Origin: Sulfurovum sp.
Lineage (GTDB): Bacteria; Campylobacterota; Campylobacteria; Campylobacterales; Sulfurovaceae
Length of the DNA stretch: 25,002 bases
Direction: 5' to 3'
Assembly (NCBI GenBank): GCA_020719895.1
Contig: DYPM01000010.1
Coordinates: 1 to 25,002, forward strand
Under the pieces are notes generated by a model. It saw only the letters and a list, made by a program, of their open reading frames with translations. It did no database searches and was not told where the DNA came from. The translations under genes were made by a program, and so were the position numbers. Positions 1 through 6,625 of this stretch are shown here, piece by piece; the first letter of the stretch is position 1; each line of letters starts with the position of its first letter.

Positions 1-112
1 TTGTAGAGTTATAGTGACATTTACGACTATACGACTTCATCTATTGGCTGGCTTAAGTGTGTAGCATTGATTAATTCAGTAAAATACACCGCAAATTTTT
101 AAGAGTTAGGAA
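1..112. other. Left-edge non-coding stretch, possible 3' end of an upstream gene
   Basis: One forward frame is open from the window edge to a TAG at 62-64 (about 20 codons). It could be the tail of a gene outside the window, but it is too short to identify. The tract AGTGTGTAGCATTGATTAA near 55-73 recurs almost unchanged near 20116-20134 upstream of the thioredoxin gene (see findings). The ribosome-binding site for the next gene (AGGAAG, 108-113) lies at the right end. No promoter could be placed with confidence. Confidence 0.3.
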
Positions 113-118
113 GTGCAG

Positions 119-898
119 ATGAGAAGTTTCGGAGTCGTAGTGTTGTTGGTGTTTTTTGCAACTGCTCTGTACGGTGAGGGCAAAGGCAAGTTGCGTATCT
201 CATCTGATCAAGAGGGAGCTTATATTTATATTGATGGTACCAAGCGTGCAATGACGGGTGTCGGATTTACTACAATCCTTCTTGATGAAGGGGAGCATAA
301 AGTAAAAATTATCAAAGAGATTGATAGTTTTTGTCAATATACAACAGAACAAAGTGTATTTGTGGGAGCAGATACTTCAGTCAAACTTTACTACAAACTC
401 AAAAAAGAGAAAGTCGGCAGTTCAGTACAAGACGAAGAGATACTGACAAGATGGATCAAAATGCCCGATGGCACAGTTCAAGATACAAAATGGTCTCTTT
501 CGTGGGAAGATACTGTTAGCGGTGCTAAAAAAACATTGACATGGGAAGAGGCAAAAGGTTACTGCGAGACTATTTTTCTTAATGGACATGATGATTGGAG
601 ACTTCCTACTTATCATGAACTACTCTCTATCGTACACTATCAGCACTACAATCCTGCGATTGTGAAAGGATTTAAATACCTTACGCGAGACTCATACTGG
701 AGTTCTGATGTGCTTGCGAGCGACGCTACACTTGTGTGGAGTGTGAACTTTTATGCAGGAAACACTTACTACTACAAACAAGATACCAAACAGTCCGTAA
801 GATGCGTTAGAAAGATAAGCGATACACAAGAGAGCGAGACTCTTGAGGGCGTAGAGAGTCTTGATGACAGTGAAATAATTAAAGAACAAAAGAGGTAA
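119..898 (+). CDS. Secreted PEGA + DUF1566 (Lcl-like) domain protein
   Basis: Exported protein of unknown role. Residues 1-19 form a signal peptide with a short basic start, a hydrophobic core and ALYG before the mature part. Residues ~23-70 look like a PEGA domain (GAYIYIDG, then an EGEHKVKI-like strand), a small beta domain common in surface proteins. Residues ~110-232 are a DUF1566/Lcl C-terminal-like domain: W-x2-A-x3-C, DWRLP near 159-163, YWSS, and the closing VRCVR. The tail is acidic and probably disordered. I chose the ATG at 119 because AGGAAG lies at good distance and it puts a basic residue at the front of the signal peptide; an in-frame GTG at 113 is the alternative. It is the first gene of a three-gene run (5-nt gap to the next). 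Domain assignments are by eye. Confidence 0.8.
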   Translation: MRSFGVVVLLVFFATALYGEGKGKLRISSDQEGAYIYIDGTKRAMTGVGFTTILLDEGEHKVKIIKEIDSFCQYTTEQSVFVGADTSVKLYYKLKKEKVGSSVQDEEILTRWIKMPDGTVQDTKWSLSWEDTVSGAKKTLTWEEAKGYCETIFLNGHDDWRLPTYHELLSIVHYQHYNPAIVKGFKYLTRDSYWSSDVLASDATLVWSVNFYAGNTYYYKQDTKQSVRCVRKISDTQESETLEGVESLDDSEIIKEQKR

Positions 899-903
899 AG
901 CAG

Positions 904-1311
904 ATGAGAGTAGCAGTAATTTTGTGTTTGACACTATTTTTAGCGTCGGCTGAACCAATAGTTATAGATGATGAGACGGGTTTGGTATGGCAAGACAATA
1001 ACAATACCAAAAGTATGACTGCAACATGGGAAAATGCTTTGAGTTTTTGTCGTGAATTGAAACTTGGAAAATATGAAGATTGGAGACTCCCAACAGTCAA
1101 AGAGCTACAATCCATCGTAGATATCAATCGCACTGATCCAGCAATAAAACCAATTTTTAGCATGACCTCTTCGTGGGCTTATTGGAGTGCAAACGCAGTT
1201 ACAGCGTATCCTGAACGAGCGTGGGCGGTTTACTTTTATACAGGACACACAGCATACTATACAAAATCGTACTATTATCATGTGCGTTGCGTAAGAGGGG
1301 AGATGAAGTAG
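904..1311 (+). CDS. Small secreted DUF1566 (Lcl-like) domain protein
   Basis: 135-residue exported protein, essentially one DUF1566 domain behind a signal peptide (residues 1-16, ending LFLASA). It keeps the hallmarks of the preceding gene product: GLVWQD, W-x2-A-x3-C near 42-49, DWRLP near 59-63, YWSAN and the closing VRCVRG. It is probably a paralogue that arose by tandem duplication, without the PEGA domain. The gene starts 5 nt after its neighbour, with AGAGGTAAAG just upstream of the ATG, and its TAG overlaps the GTG of the next gene by one base, so the three are very likely co-translated. In other bacteria this domain occurs in surface and adhesion-related proteins. The role here is unknown. 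Confidence 0.8.
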   Translation: MRVAVILCLTLFLASAEPIVIDDETGLVWQDNNNTKSMTATWENALSFCRELKLGKYEDWRLPTVKELQSIVDINRTDPAIKPIFSMTSSWAYWSANAVTAYPERAWAVYFYTGHTAYYTKSYYYHVRCVRGEMK

Positions 1312-2141
1312 TGAATTTTTTAAATAGAGTTCTTGCAGAACTAAAAATAACGCCTAATGAACAAAGTCCATTAGGCTACGCTAACGCTAAGTTGTCTTCA
1401 GCAGACGGCTCACGCACTTCGTGCTTAGACTTCTTGTTTTGCAAGAAGTCTAATAAAAACAGATACTTAAGTAGTGTTGTGTGGGTAGTGTTGTTTGTGT
1501 TTGCAACTTCACTTTATGGAATGGAACTTGATGATGAGGCTGAGGATACGGAAGATGTTTATATTCTTCTTGATCAGACCAAACAAGCTATTGATAAAAA
1601 CGATTTTAAAAAAGCCAAAGAGTATATTGATACTGCTCACTGTTTTGGAGTGCAGAGTTCTGTTTTGCAAGGTTTGGAGGAGATGAGTCTAAATAAACAA
1701 AATCAACTCAAACAAGCCAAAGAAGAGCAAAAAAAACGTGTATTTATTGCACAAAAAGCAAAACAACAACAACTCCAACAACAACTCAAAAATACAAACA
1801 CATCAAACGAAAAAAAGTGGGTGATGAAACAGGGGCGTTATATCACAGAGTTAGGACCTAGTTATAAACTCTCTCAAAACTCTATTTGGTCTCGAAGTTA
1901 TATTACGCTCAATGATGGAACACATATTTTTGCTGACCTCTCTAAACCCGAAGAGTGTTTTAAGCTGATAGTTGGAAGCAGAGAGAATCGTATTGAAGGT
2001 ATAGCAGAAAATTGTGGTTATAGTTTGAGAGGCGATTGGAGTGTGAAGTCGTGCGGACAAGAGTATAAAATGCAAGCAGATCATGTTGAAGTAGCCGATA
2101 CGATTGTAAGAAGATGCCAATATCTTGTAGAAGTGCGATAA
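1311..2141 (+). CDS. Hypothetical exported protein with an in-frame insertion in its signal peptide
   Basis: 276 residues from a GTG whose first base is the last base of the previous stop (TAGTG). I do not recognise the family. After an aberrant N-terminus there is a hydrophobic export segment (VVWVVLFVFATSLYG, mature start about MELDDEAED), a short helical region with a TPR-like look (DFKKAKEYIDTAH), a Gln/Lys-rich coiled coil (KQAKEEQKK, then KQQQLQQQLK), and a C-terminal part with four cysteines. The normal order of a signal peptide is broken: MNFLN is followed by about 45 residues encoded by hairpin-forming DNA (1326-1460) before RYLSSVVWVV. Removing exactly those 135 nt restores a normal signal peptide. 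The protein may therefore be mislocalised or the gene weakened, though the frame stays open. The frame also extends upstream to 1221, inside the previous gene; that start is unlikely. Confidence 0.65.
   Translation: MNFLNRVLAELKITPNEQSPLGYANAKLSSADGSRTSCLDFLFCKKSNKNRYLSSVVWVVLFVFATSLYGMELDDEAEDTEDVYILLDQTKQAIDKNDFKKAKEYIDTAHCFGVQSSVLQGLEEMSLNKQNQLKQAKEEQKKRVFIAQKAKQQQLQQQLKNTNTSNEKKWVMKQGRYITELGPSYKLSQNSIWSRSYITLNDGTHIFADLSKPEECFKLIVGSRENRIEGIAENCGYSLRGDWSVKSCGQEYKMQADHVEVADTIVRRCQYLVEVR
1326..1460 (+). repeat. Hairpin-mosaic insertion inside a coding sequence
   Basis: 135 nt carrying four palindromes in series: AGTTCT/tgc/AGAACT (1328-1342); GCCTAATG paired with CATTAGGC (1352-1376, one mismatch near the loop); GCAC/ttc/GTGC (1414-1424); and a 12-bp perfect stem TTAGACTTCTTG/CAAGAAGTCTAA (1425-1453). 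Between the second and third lies GTCTTCAGCAGACGGCTC (1394-1411), also the core of the dispersed repeats at 3506, 10032 and 18674. AGA occurs at both borders (1326, 1461), which could be a short target duplication or chance. The length is a multiple of three, so the host frame survives. The first hairpin recurs at 24652-24668. Confidence 0.7.
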
Positions 2142-2150
2142 TATAAGGTC

Positions 2151-2253
2151 ATCTCTAAAAACTACATTTTGGATTGCTTCGGCTTTTGCAAAGCCTCGCA
2201 ATGACTGGATTTATCATGGCAAACGTTGTGAAGCAATCTATGTTTTTAGAGAT
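2151..2253. repeat. Palindromic MITE-like intergenic element
   Basis: The ends are perfect 12-nt inverted repeats, ATCTCTAAAAAC (2151-2162) and GTTTTTAGAGAT (2242-2253). Inside lies GATTGCTTC with GAAGCAATC as its distant complement, and a nested hairpin: ATTGC (2173-2177) with GCAAT (2198-2202) around GGCTTT/tgc/AAAGCC (2181-2195). The wording GATTGCTTC...GCAATGAC resembles a short palindromic repeat I recall from several bacterial genomes, but I cannot search for it. It holds no ORF and sits between a stop at 2141 and the promoter of the next operon. It could act as a transcription end for the upstream genes. Confidence 0.65.
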
Positions 2254-2280
2254 TCACATAAATCTTTAAAGTGCTTTGGT

Positions 2281-2286
2281 TATAAT
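2281..2286 (+). promoter_or_regulatory. Probable -10 box of the DUF2018-ispB-hemA operon
   Basis: A perfect TATAAT at 2281-2286 lies 38 nt before the ATG at 2325, in an AT-rich stretch. No good -35 hexamer is visible, which is usual for sigma-70 promoters in Campylobacterota. The following AAGGA (2314-2318) is the ribosome-binding site. The position just after the palindromic element makes this the likely start of the long operon. Confidence 0.5.
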
Positions 2287-2324
2287 CGTTCGCTTTTTAA
2301 AGATGCTAAATATAAGGATTGTAA

Positions 2325-2597
2325 ATGAATATTTTTGATGACGATGATGAATTTGTAGGAACTCCTGCATCAAATTTCTTTGAGATTTCAAGAACAGCCA
2401 ATAGAAATATCGTAGATATGGAGTTGGCAAAAATGTTAAGACGATTGGCAGTCGCAGAGAGAATGCTTGATGAGAGAGGACTTGAAACGGAGTATGAAAC
2501 GATGATGAAGCAGTGGGTAATTGACAGCGAAATCGATAACAGACTCAACTCTATCTTTATTGAGCTTGTTGGAAATATTGTCACACAGTGCGAATAG
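2325..2597 (+). CDS. DUF2018 family protein (HP0242-like)
   Basis: Small acidic, all-helical cytoplasmic protein of 90 residues, matching the DUF2018 family of Campylobacterota. It starts MNIFDDDDEF and continues with two long helices (about 25-50 and 53-85). From memory, the H. pylori member HP0242 (about 92 residues) forms a knotted homodimer of unknown function and sits beside ispB, hemA and proS, as here. The start is supported by AAGGA 6 nt upstream. It is first in the operon, with only 9 nt to the next gene. There is no signal peptide or cofactor motif. The family call rests on length, composition and gene order. Confidence 0.75.
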   Translation: MNIFDDDDEFVGTPASNFFEISRTANRNIVDMELAKMLRRLAVAERMLDERGLETEYETMMKQWVIDSEIDNRLNSIFIELVGNIVTQCE

Positions 2598-2606
2598 GAA
2601 AAAGAG

Positions 2607-3503
2607 TTGTTAGAGGCAGTTGAGAGAAAAATAGTTCAGTTCATCAGTGAGCTTGATGAAAAAGAGATTCTCGCACTCTATCGCCAATTGCCACATGGTA
2701 AGCGACTTCGGGCAAAGTTGATTCTCAAAATAGCAGGTAGCAATCTTACAGCAGTCAAAACTGCCGCCGTAGTTGAGATGATTCACATAGCAAGTTTATT
2801 ACATGATGATGTGATTGATGATGCGTATACAAGACGCAATAAACCATCTCTTAATGCACTCTATGGAAACAAAACAGCGATTATGTTTGGAGATATTCTC
2901 TACTCTAAAGGGTTTTATGAACTCAATGCAATCTCTCCTGACGTAGCAAGGGTTATCTCTAATGCAGTAACACAGCTTAGTCTTGGTGAGTTGTCTGATG
3001 TCTCTCTCTCTTGCACATTCCAAACCAACAAAGAGGCGTATCTTAAGATGATCTATCAAAAAACAGCTTCTTTGATCGAGGCGAGTGCTGGTGTGGCAGC
3101 TATTATTGCAGGCAAACCTAAAGCAGTTTATATGCAATATGGTCGCAATATCGGAATAGCATTTCAGATGATAGATGATATTTTGGATATCACTTCAGAT
3201 AGTGAGACACTTGGAAAACCAGCACTTCATGATTTTGCAGAAGGTAAAACTACACTTCCCTATATCTATCTTTATGACGCATTAGACATCTCATCTAAAA
3301 AGAGACTCAAAACGATGCACGCCAAAATACTCAAACCACAAGAGCAAGCATGGATTATAGAGCAGATGAGACTTCATTGTATTATAGAGAAGTGTTATGG
3401 CGAAGCGAAGATGTTGGTAGAAGAAGCGATTGAGTTGATGGTATCAAGAGGCGAAGAGTCTCTTGGCGATATTGCAAAATCGATGATAGAGAGGGATTTT
3501 TAG
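2607..3503 (+). CDS. ispB: Polyprenyl (octaprenyl-type) diphosphate synthase
   Basis: Trans-isoprenyl diphosphate synthase that extends farnesyl or geranylgeranyl diphosphate with isopentenyl diphosphate to make the side chain of menaquinone. Both Mg-binding Asp-rich motifs are present: LLHDDVIDDAYTRR (DDxxD, residues 67-71) and QMIDDILDITSD (190-194). The upstream GKRLRAKL and the KTA/KTT lysines typical of the family are also seen. At 298 residues it has the usual length of epsilonproteobacterial members. Translation starts at a TTG (2607) directly after AGGAAAAAGAG. It follows DUF2018 by 9 nt. A hairpin repeat starts right after its TAG and separates it from hemA. The chain length of the product cannot be told by eye. 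Confidence 0.88.
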   Translation: MLEAVERKIVQFISELDEKEILALYRQLPHGKRLRAKLILKIAGSNLTAVKTAAVVEMIHIASLLHDDVIDDAYTRRNKPSLNALYGNKTAIMFGDILYSKGFYELNAISPDVARVISNAVTQLSLGELSDVSLSCTFQTNKEAYLKMIYQKTASLIEASAGVAAIIAGKPKAVYMQYGRNIGIAFQMIDDILDITSDSETLGKPALHDFAEGKTTLPYIYLYDALDISSKKRLKTMHAKILKPQEQAWIIEQMRLHCIIEKCYGEAKMLVEEAIELMVSRGEESLGDIAKSMIERDF

Positions 3504-3505
3504 CA

Positions 3506-3605
3506 TTGAACCATTTGATTAATTCTCAAATTTTAAGCAAGCTTAAAATTAGGTCTTCAGCAGACCGCTCTTGTGAAATTTATATTTAATTAGAGGTCTT
3601 CATTG
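3506..3605 (+). repeat. Dispersed modular hairpin repeat, copy A (ispB-hemA gap)
   Basis: Fills the gap between ispB and hemA. In order: ATTGAACCATTTGATTAATT, a perfect 10-bp hairpin AATTTTAAGC/aa/GCTTAAAATT (3529-3550), GGTCT/tcagc/AGACC, CGCTCTTG, GAAATTTATATTTAAT, and AGAGGTCTTCATTG. The same order of words is seen at 10032-10153 (reverse strand) and 18674-18750. Copy A lacks the GCGAC/tg/GTCGC module present in the other two. The last element, AGAGG, is the ribosome-binding site for hemA and the repeat ends on its TTG start. Confidence 0.8.
3592..3605 (+). promoter_or_regulatory. hemA ribosome-binding site supplied by the repeat
   Basis: AGAGG (3592-3596) stands 6 nt before the TTG start codon (3603-3605). 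These bases are the conserved end of the dispersed repeat. Copy B has AGAGG, 5 nt, then the ATG of mqnX. The start of hemA is thus fixed by a repeat-borne Shine-Dalgarno sequence. Confidence 0.6.
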
Positions 3606-4913
3606 TATTATCAAGTGATAAGTTTTTCTCACAAAACTTGCGATCAAGAGATAAGAGAGAAGTTGGCATTTTCTGATGAGAAAGCAAAAAAAGAGATGCT
3701 TTTGGAGTTGGTCTCTTATGATTTTATCTACGAGGTGTTTATTGTATCGACATGCAATCGTATTGAGATTGTACTTGCTACACGTGATAACTTTTCAAGT
3801 TATCACACTATTTTGGGATTGATGACACAACGCAGTGGTGTTGATTTTCATACCATAAAGAGTACAGCAAAAGTGTACGATGATGATGAGGCGGTCTTGC
3901 ATCTCTTTTCGGTGATCTCTTCGCTTGACTCTTTGGTGATTGGAGAGTCTCAAATTACAGGACAAGTCAAAGAGGCGTTTCGTTTTTCATGGCAAAACGG
4001 TACTGCGGGAGAGCGTTTGGAGAGAGTGCTTGCATATGGCATTAGATGTGCTGCGGAGGTGCGTAATGTCACAAATATCTCCCAAAATCCTATTTCGATT
4101 GCATCAGTTGCTGTAGCTCAAGCACACAAACTTTTAGGTGACAATATCCAAGGTATGACAGGTATCGTTATCGGTACAGGCGAAATGGGTGTGTTGGCAG
4201 CAAAACATCTTTTGAGAGTAGGGTGCGATGTGGTTTTTATCGGACGAGATCTACACAAAACTCAAAAGGTCGCCAACTCATTAGGTGAAAATGTCAAAGC
4301 CGATACGATAGATAAACTTCCCAAATACATCAATCGCTACAAGCTACTCTTCACTGCTACTTCATCACCAAACGTAGTAGTGACACGTGATATGATCGAA
4401 AATACTACTATTCCGCGCATTTGGTTTGATATGGCGATTCCAAAAGATATCGAAGAGATGAATTTTGACAAGCTTAGACTCTTTAGAATCGATGATCTCC
4501 AAGAGATCTCTTATGCCAATCACTCTCTTAGGGAAGAAAAAGCATTAGAGGCAGGTGTGATTGTAGATCAATACAAAGATGAGTTTTATAGGTGGCTTCG
4601 TGTACTTTCTGTTGAGCCTGTTATTAAACAGATGCGTTTGGATGTAGAAGATGCGATCGAGAAAGAGATTTCTCGTGCTATCAAAAAAGGGTTTATTCCT
4701 GCAACTTATCAGGAAAATATACGAAAGATGGCGACACAGATGTTTAATCGCTTTTTACACGAACCGACCAAAAACCTCAGAAGATCTTCGACAGAGAAAA
4801 AAAATGCCAATTGTGTTGAATCAGTCAAAAAAATGTTCAATATTACACCTCAAGAGAACAGTGACCTCGAACGATACATAGAAGATCACCACGCTAAAGG
4901 ATATGATATATGA
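3603..4913 (+). CDS. hemA: Glutamyl-tRNA reductase
   Basis: Reduces glutamyl-tRNA(Glu) with NADPH to glutamate-1-semialdehyde, the first committed step of C5-pathway heme synthesis. Residues 1-150 are the catalytic domain with STCNR around nucleophile Cys51 and the signature SSLDSLVIGESQITGQVKEA. A Rossmann NADPH domain follows (TGEMGVLAAKHLLRVG), then the C-terminal helical dimerisation domain. At 436 residues the length is normal. The start is a TTG giving MYYQVISFSH, where the family normally begins. The TGA overlaps the ATG of proS (ATGA), so the two are translationally coupled. hemC, a later step of the same pathway, lies at the end of the operon. Confidence 0.95.
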   Translation: MYYQVISFSHKTCDQEIREKLAFSDEKAKKEMLLELVSYDFIYEVFIVSTCNRIEIVLATRDNFSSYHTILGLMTQRSGVDFHTIKSTAKVYDDDEAVLHLFSVISSLDSLVIGESQITGQVKEAFRFSWQNGTAGERLERVLAYGIRCAAEVRNVTNISQNPISIASVAVAQAHKLLGDNIQGMTGIVIGTGEMGVLAAKHLLRVGCDVVFIGRDLHKTQKVANSLGENVKADTIDKLPKYINRYKLLFTATSSPNVVVTRDMIENTTIPRIWFDMAIPKDIEEMNFDKLRLFRIDDLQEISYANHSLREEKALEAGVIVDQYKDEFYRWLRVLSVEPVIKQMRLDVEDAIEKEISRAIKKGFIPATYQENIRKMATQMFNRFLHEPTKNLRRSSTEKKNANCVESVKKMFNITPQENSDLERYIEDHHAKGYDI

Positions 4914-6625
4914 GAATGACAAAGATGCTAGTGCCAACTAGCAAAGAGATACCCAATGAAGCAACACTTCCTAGCCATATCTATTTAATTCGTGGCGGAT
5001 TTATCCAGTCAGTCGGTGGAAGCGGTCTGTATAACTTTTTGCCACTTGGTAAACGGGTGCTTGATCGTATCGCTAAAGTAGTCAAAGAAGAGCTTGATAT
5101 GGCAGGATGTCAAGAGGTGAGTTTGAGTTTTGTCACTCCTTCTTCACTATGGGAGGAGAGCGGACGGTTTGAGAAGTATGGCAAAGAGCTGTTGCGATTT
5201 AAAGACCGTAAAGAGAATGATTTTGTTTTAGGGCCAACACACGAAGAGATGATGGTGAATCTTGTGAGGCAGAGTGTGAGAAGCTACAAAGAACTTCCTC
5301 TTAATCTCTATCAAATCAATCTCAAATTTCGTGATGAGATTCGTCCTCGTTTTGGATTGATGCGTGGACGTGAGTTTGTGATGAAGGACGGCTACAGTTT
5401 TCATATCTCTCATGAAGATATGAAGCGTGAATTTGACTTGATGGAAGAGACTTACAAAAAAATCTTCACACGTTTAGGATTAGCATTTCGTGTTGTTGAA
5501 GCAGACAGCGGTGCGATTGGTGGAAGTGGAAGTAAAGAGTTTATGGTGTTGGCTCGAAGTGGTGAAGATACTATCGTAGTGTGTGAGTCATGTGAATATG
5601 GTGCCAATATCGAAGCAGCAATCTCAAAACCAACAGAGACACAATCCGAACCGCCACAAGCAAAATTTGCAAAGTTTCACACTCCTGATACCAAAACGAT
5701 TGAAGCGTTGAGTGCCTTTTTTCATGTAGATCCTTTTTATCTTATCAAAACTGTTGCCAAACGTGCATTGTATGATGATGGAGTCAGCAAAATCGTTCTT
5801 TTTGCATTGCGTGGAAGCGATACACTTCAAGAGGTCAAAGCGTGTAATGCAGTCAATGCAAATGATCTTATTGATGTGAGCGAAGAGGAACTTGAAGCGA
5901 TTGGTTTGGTAGCGGGATATATGGGACCTACTGTTGTTGTTGAAGGTGTGAGTGTTGTTTATGACAATGGATTGCGTGATGCTAAGGCGTTGATTTGTGG
6001 TGCAAATGAAAAAGATTTCCATTTTGTAGGTATCAGCTTGGTTGGCGTAGAGGCGATATTTAGTGACCTTCGAGCAGTACAAGAGGGAGAGCGTTGCAAT
6101 TGTTGTGGCGGAAGACTCACTTATACCAAAGGAATTGAAGTAGGGCATATTTTTCAGCTTGGTACACGTTATTCTAAGCCTTTGGGAGCGAACTTTCTTG
6201 ATGAGAATGGCAAATCAGTGCCAATGGTGATGGGAACATACGGCATTGGTGTGAGTCGATTACTCGCAGCGATTATCGAACAGCATCACGATGAAAATGG
6301 ATGTGTTTGGAGTAAAGCCTCCGCACCGTTTGAGTTGTATATTTTGATCTCCAACGTCAAAGATGAAGCACAGATTGCATTAGCAGAGTCGCTTTATACA
6401 GCAATGCGTGAGATTGGAGTAGAGGTGCTACTTGATGATCGTAAAGATCGTTTTGGTGCGAAGATGAATGATTATGAGCTATTGGGTATTCCATACGCGG
6501 TTGTTATTGGCAAAAAACTCTCCGAAGGAGTTGTAGAGTGTATCATGCGCAAAGGACTTATCAAAGAGGATGTAGCCAGTGATGCGATTATTGATTATCT
6601 GAAAGTGAGACTTTTATCATGTTGA
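4910..6625 (+). CDS. proS: Prolyl-tRNA synthetase (bacterial type)
   Basis: Class II aminoacyl-tRNA synthetase charging tRNA(Pro). Motif 2 is visible around FRDEIRPRFGLMRGREF (140-156) and motif 3 in MVMGTYGIGVSRLLAAIIEQ. Between them lies the YbaK-like editing insertion of the bacterial form (about 240-400, with LIKTVAKRAL and YMGPTVV). The C-terminal anticodon-binding domain contains VEVLLDDRKDRFGAKMND. At 571 residues it has the expected length. The ATG overlaps the hemA stop by 4 nt, and its own TGA overlaps the start of fxsA by 7 nt. Cotranscription of hemA with proS is an epsilonproteobacterial arrangement. Confidence 0.96.
   Translation: MRMTKMLVPTSKEIPNEATLPSHIYLIRGGFIQSVGGSGLYNFLPLGKRVLDRIAKVVKEELDMAGCQEVSLSFVTPSSLWEESGRFEKYGKELLRFKDRKENDFVLGPTHEEMMVNLVRQSVRSYKELPLNLYQINLKFRDEIRPRFGLMRGREFVMKDGYSFHISHEDMKREFDLMEETYKKIFTRLGLAFRVVEADSGAIGGSGSKEFMVLARSGEDTIVVCESCEYGANIEAAISKPTETQSEPPQAKFAKFHTPDTKTIEALSAFFHVDPFYLIKTVAKRALYDDGVSKIVLFALRGSDTLQEVKACNAVNANDLIDVSEEELEAIGLVAGYMGPTVVVEGVSVVYDNGLRDAKALICGANEKDFHFVGISLVGVEAIFSDLRAVQEGERCNCCGGRLTYTKGIEVGHIFQLGTRYSKPLGANFLDENGKSVPMVMGTYGIGVSRLLAAIIEQHHDENGCVWSKASAPFELYILISNVKDEAQIALAESLYTAMREIGVEVLLDDRKDRFGAKMNDYELLGIPYAVVIGKKLSEGVVECIMRKGLIKEDVASDAIIDYLKVRLLSC

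Noticed and set aside
1221..1310. Extended N-terminus for the third gene from an ATG at 1221
   Set aside because: It lies inside the DUF1566 gene in another frame. The GTG at 1311, coupled to the previous stop, fits operon structure better.
5624..6148. 174-residue open frame antisense to proS
   Set aside because: Composition is Cys/Ile/Tyr-rich in the manner of an antisense shadow, there is no ribosome-binding site or domain, and the proS frame is fully conserved in sequence.
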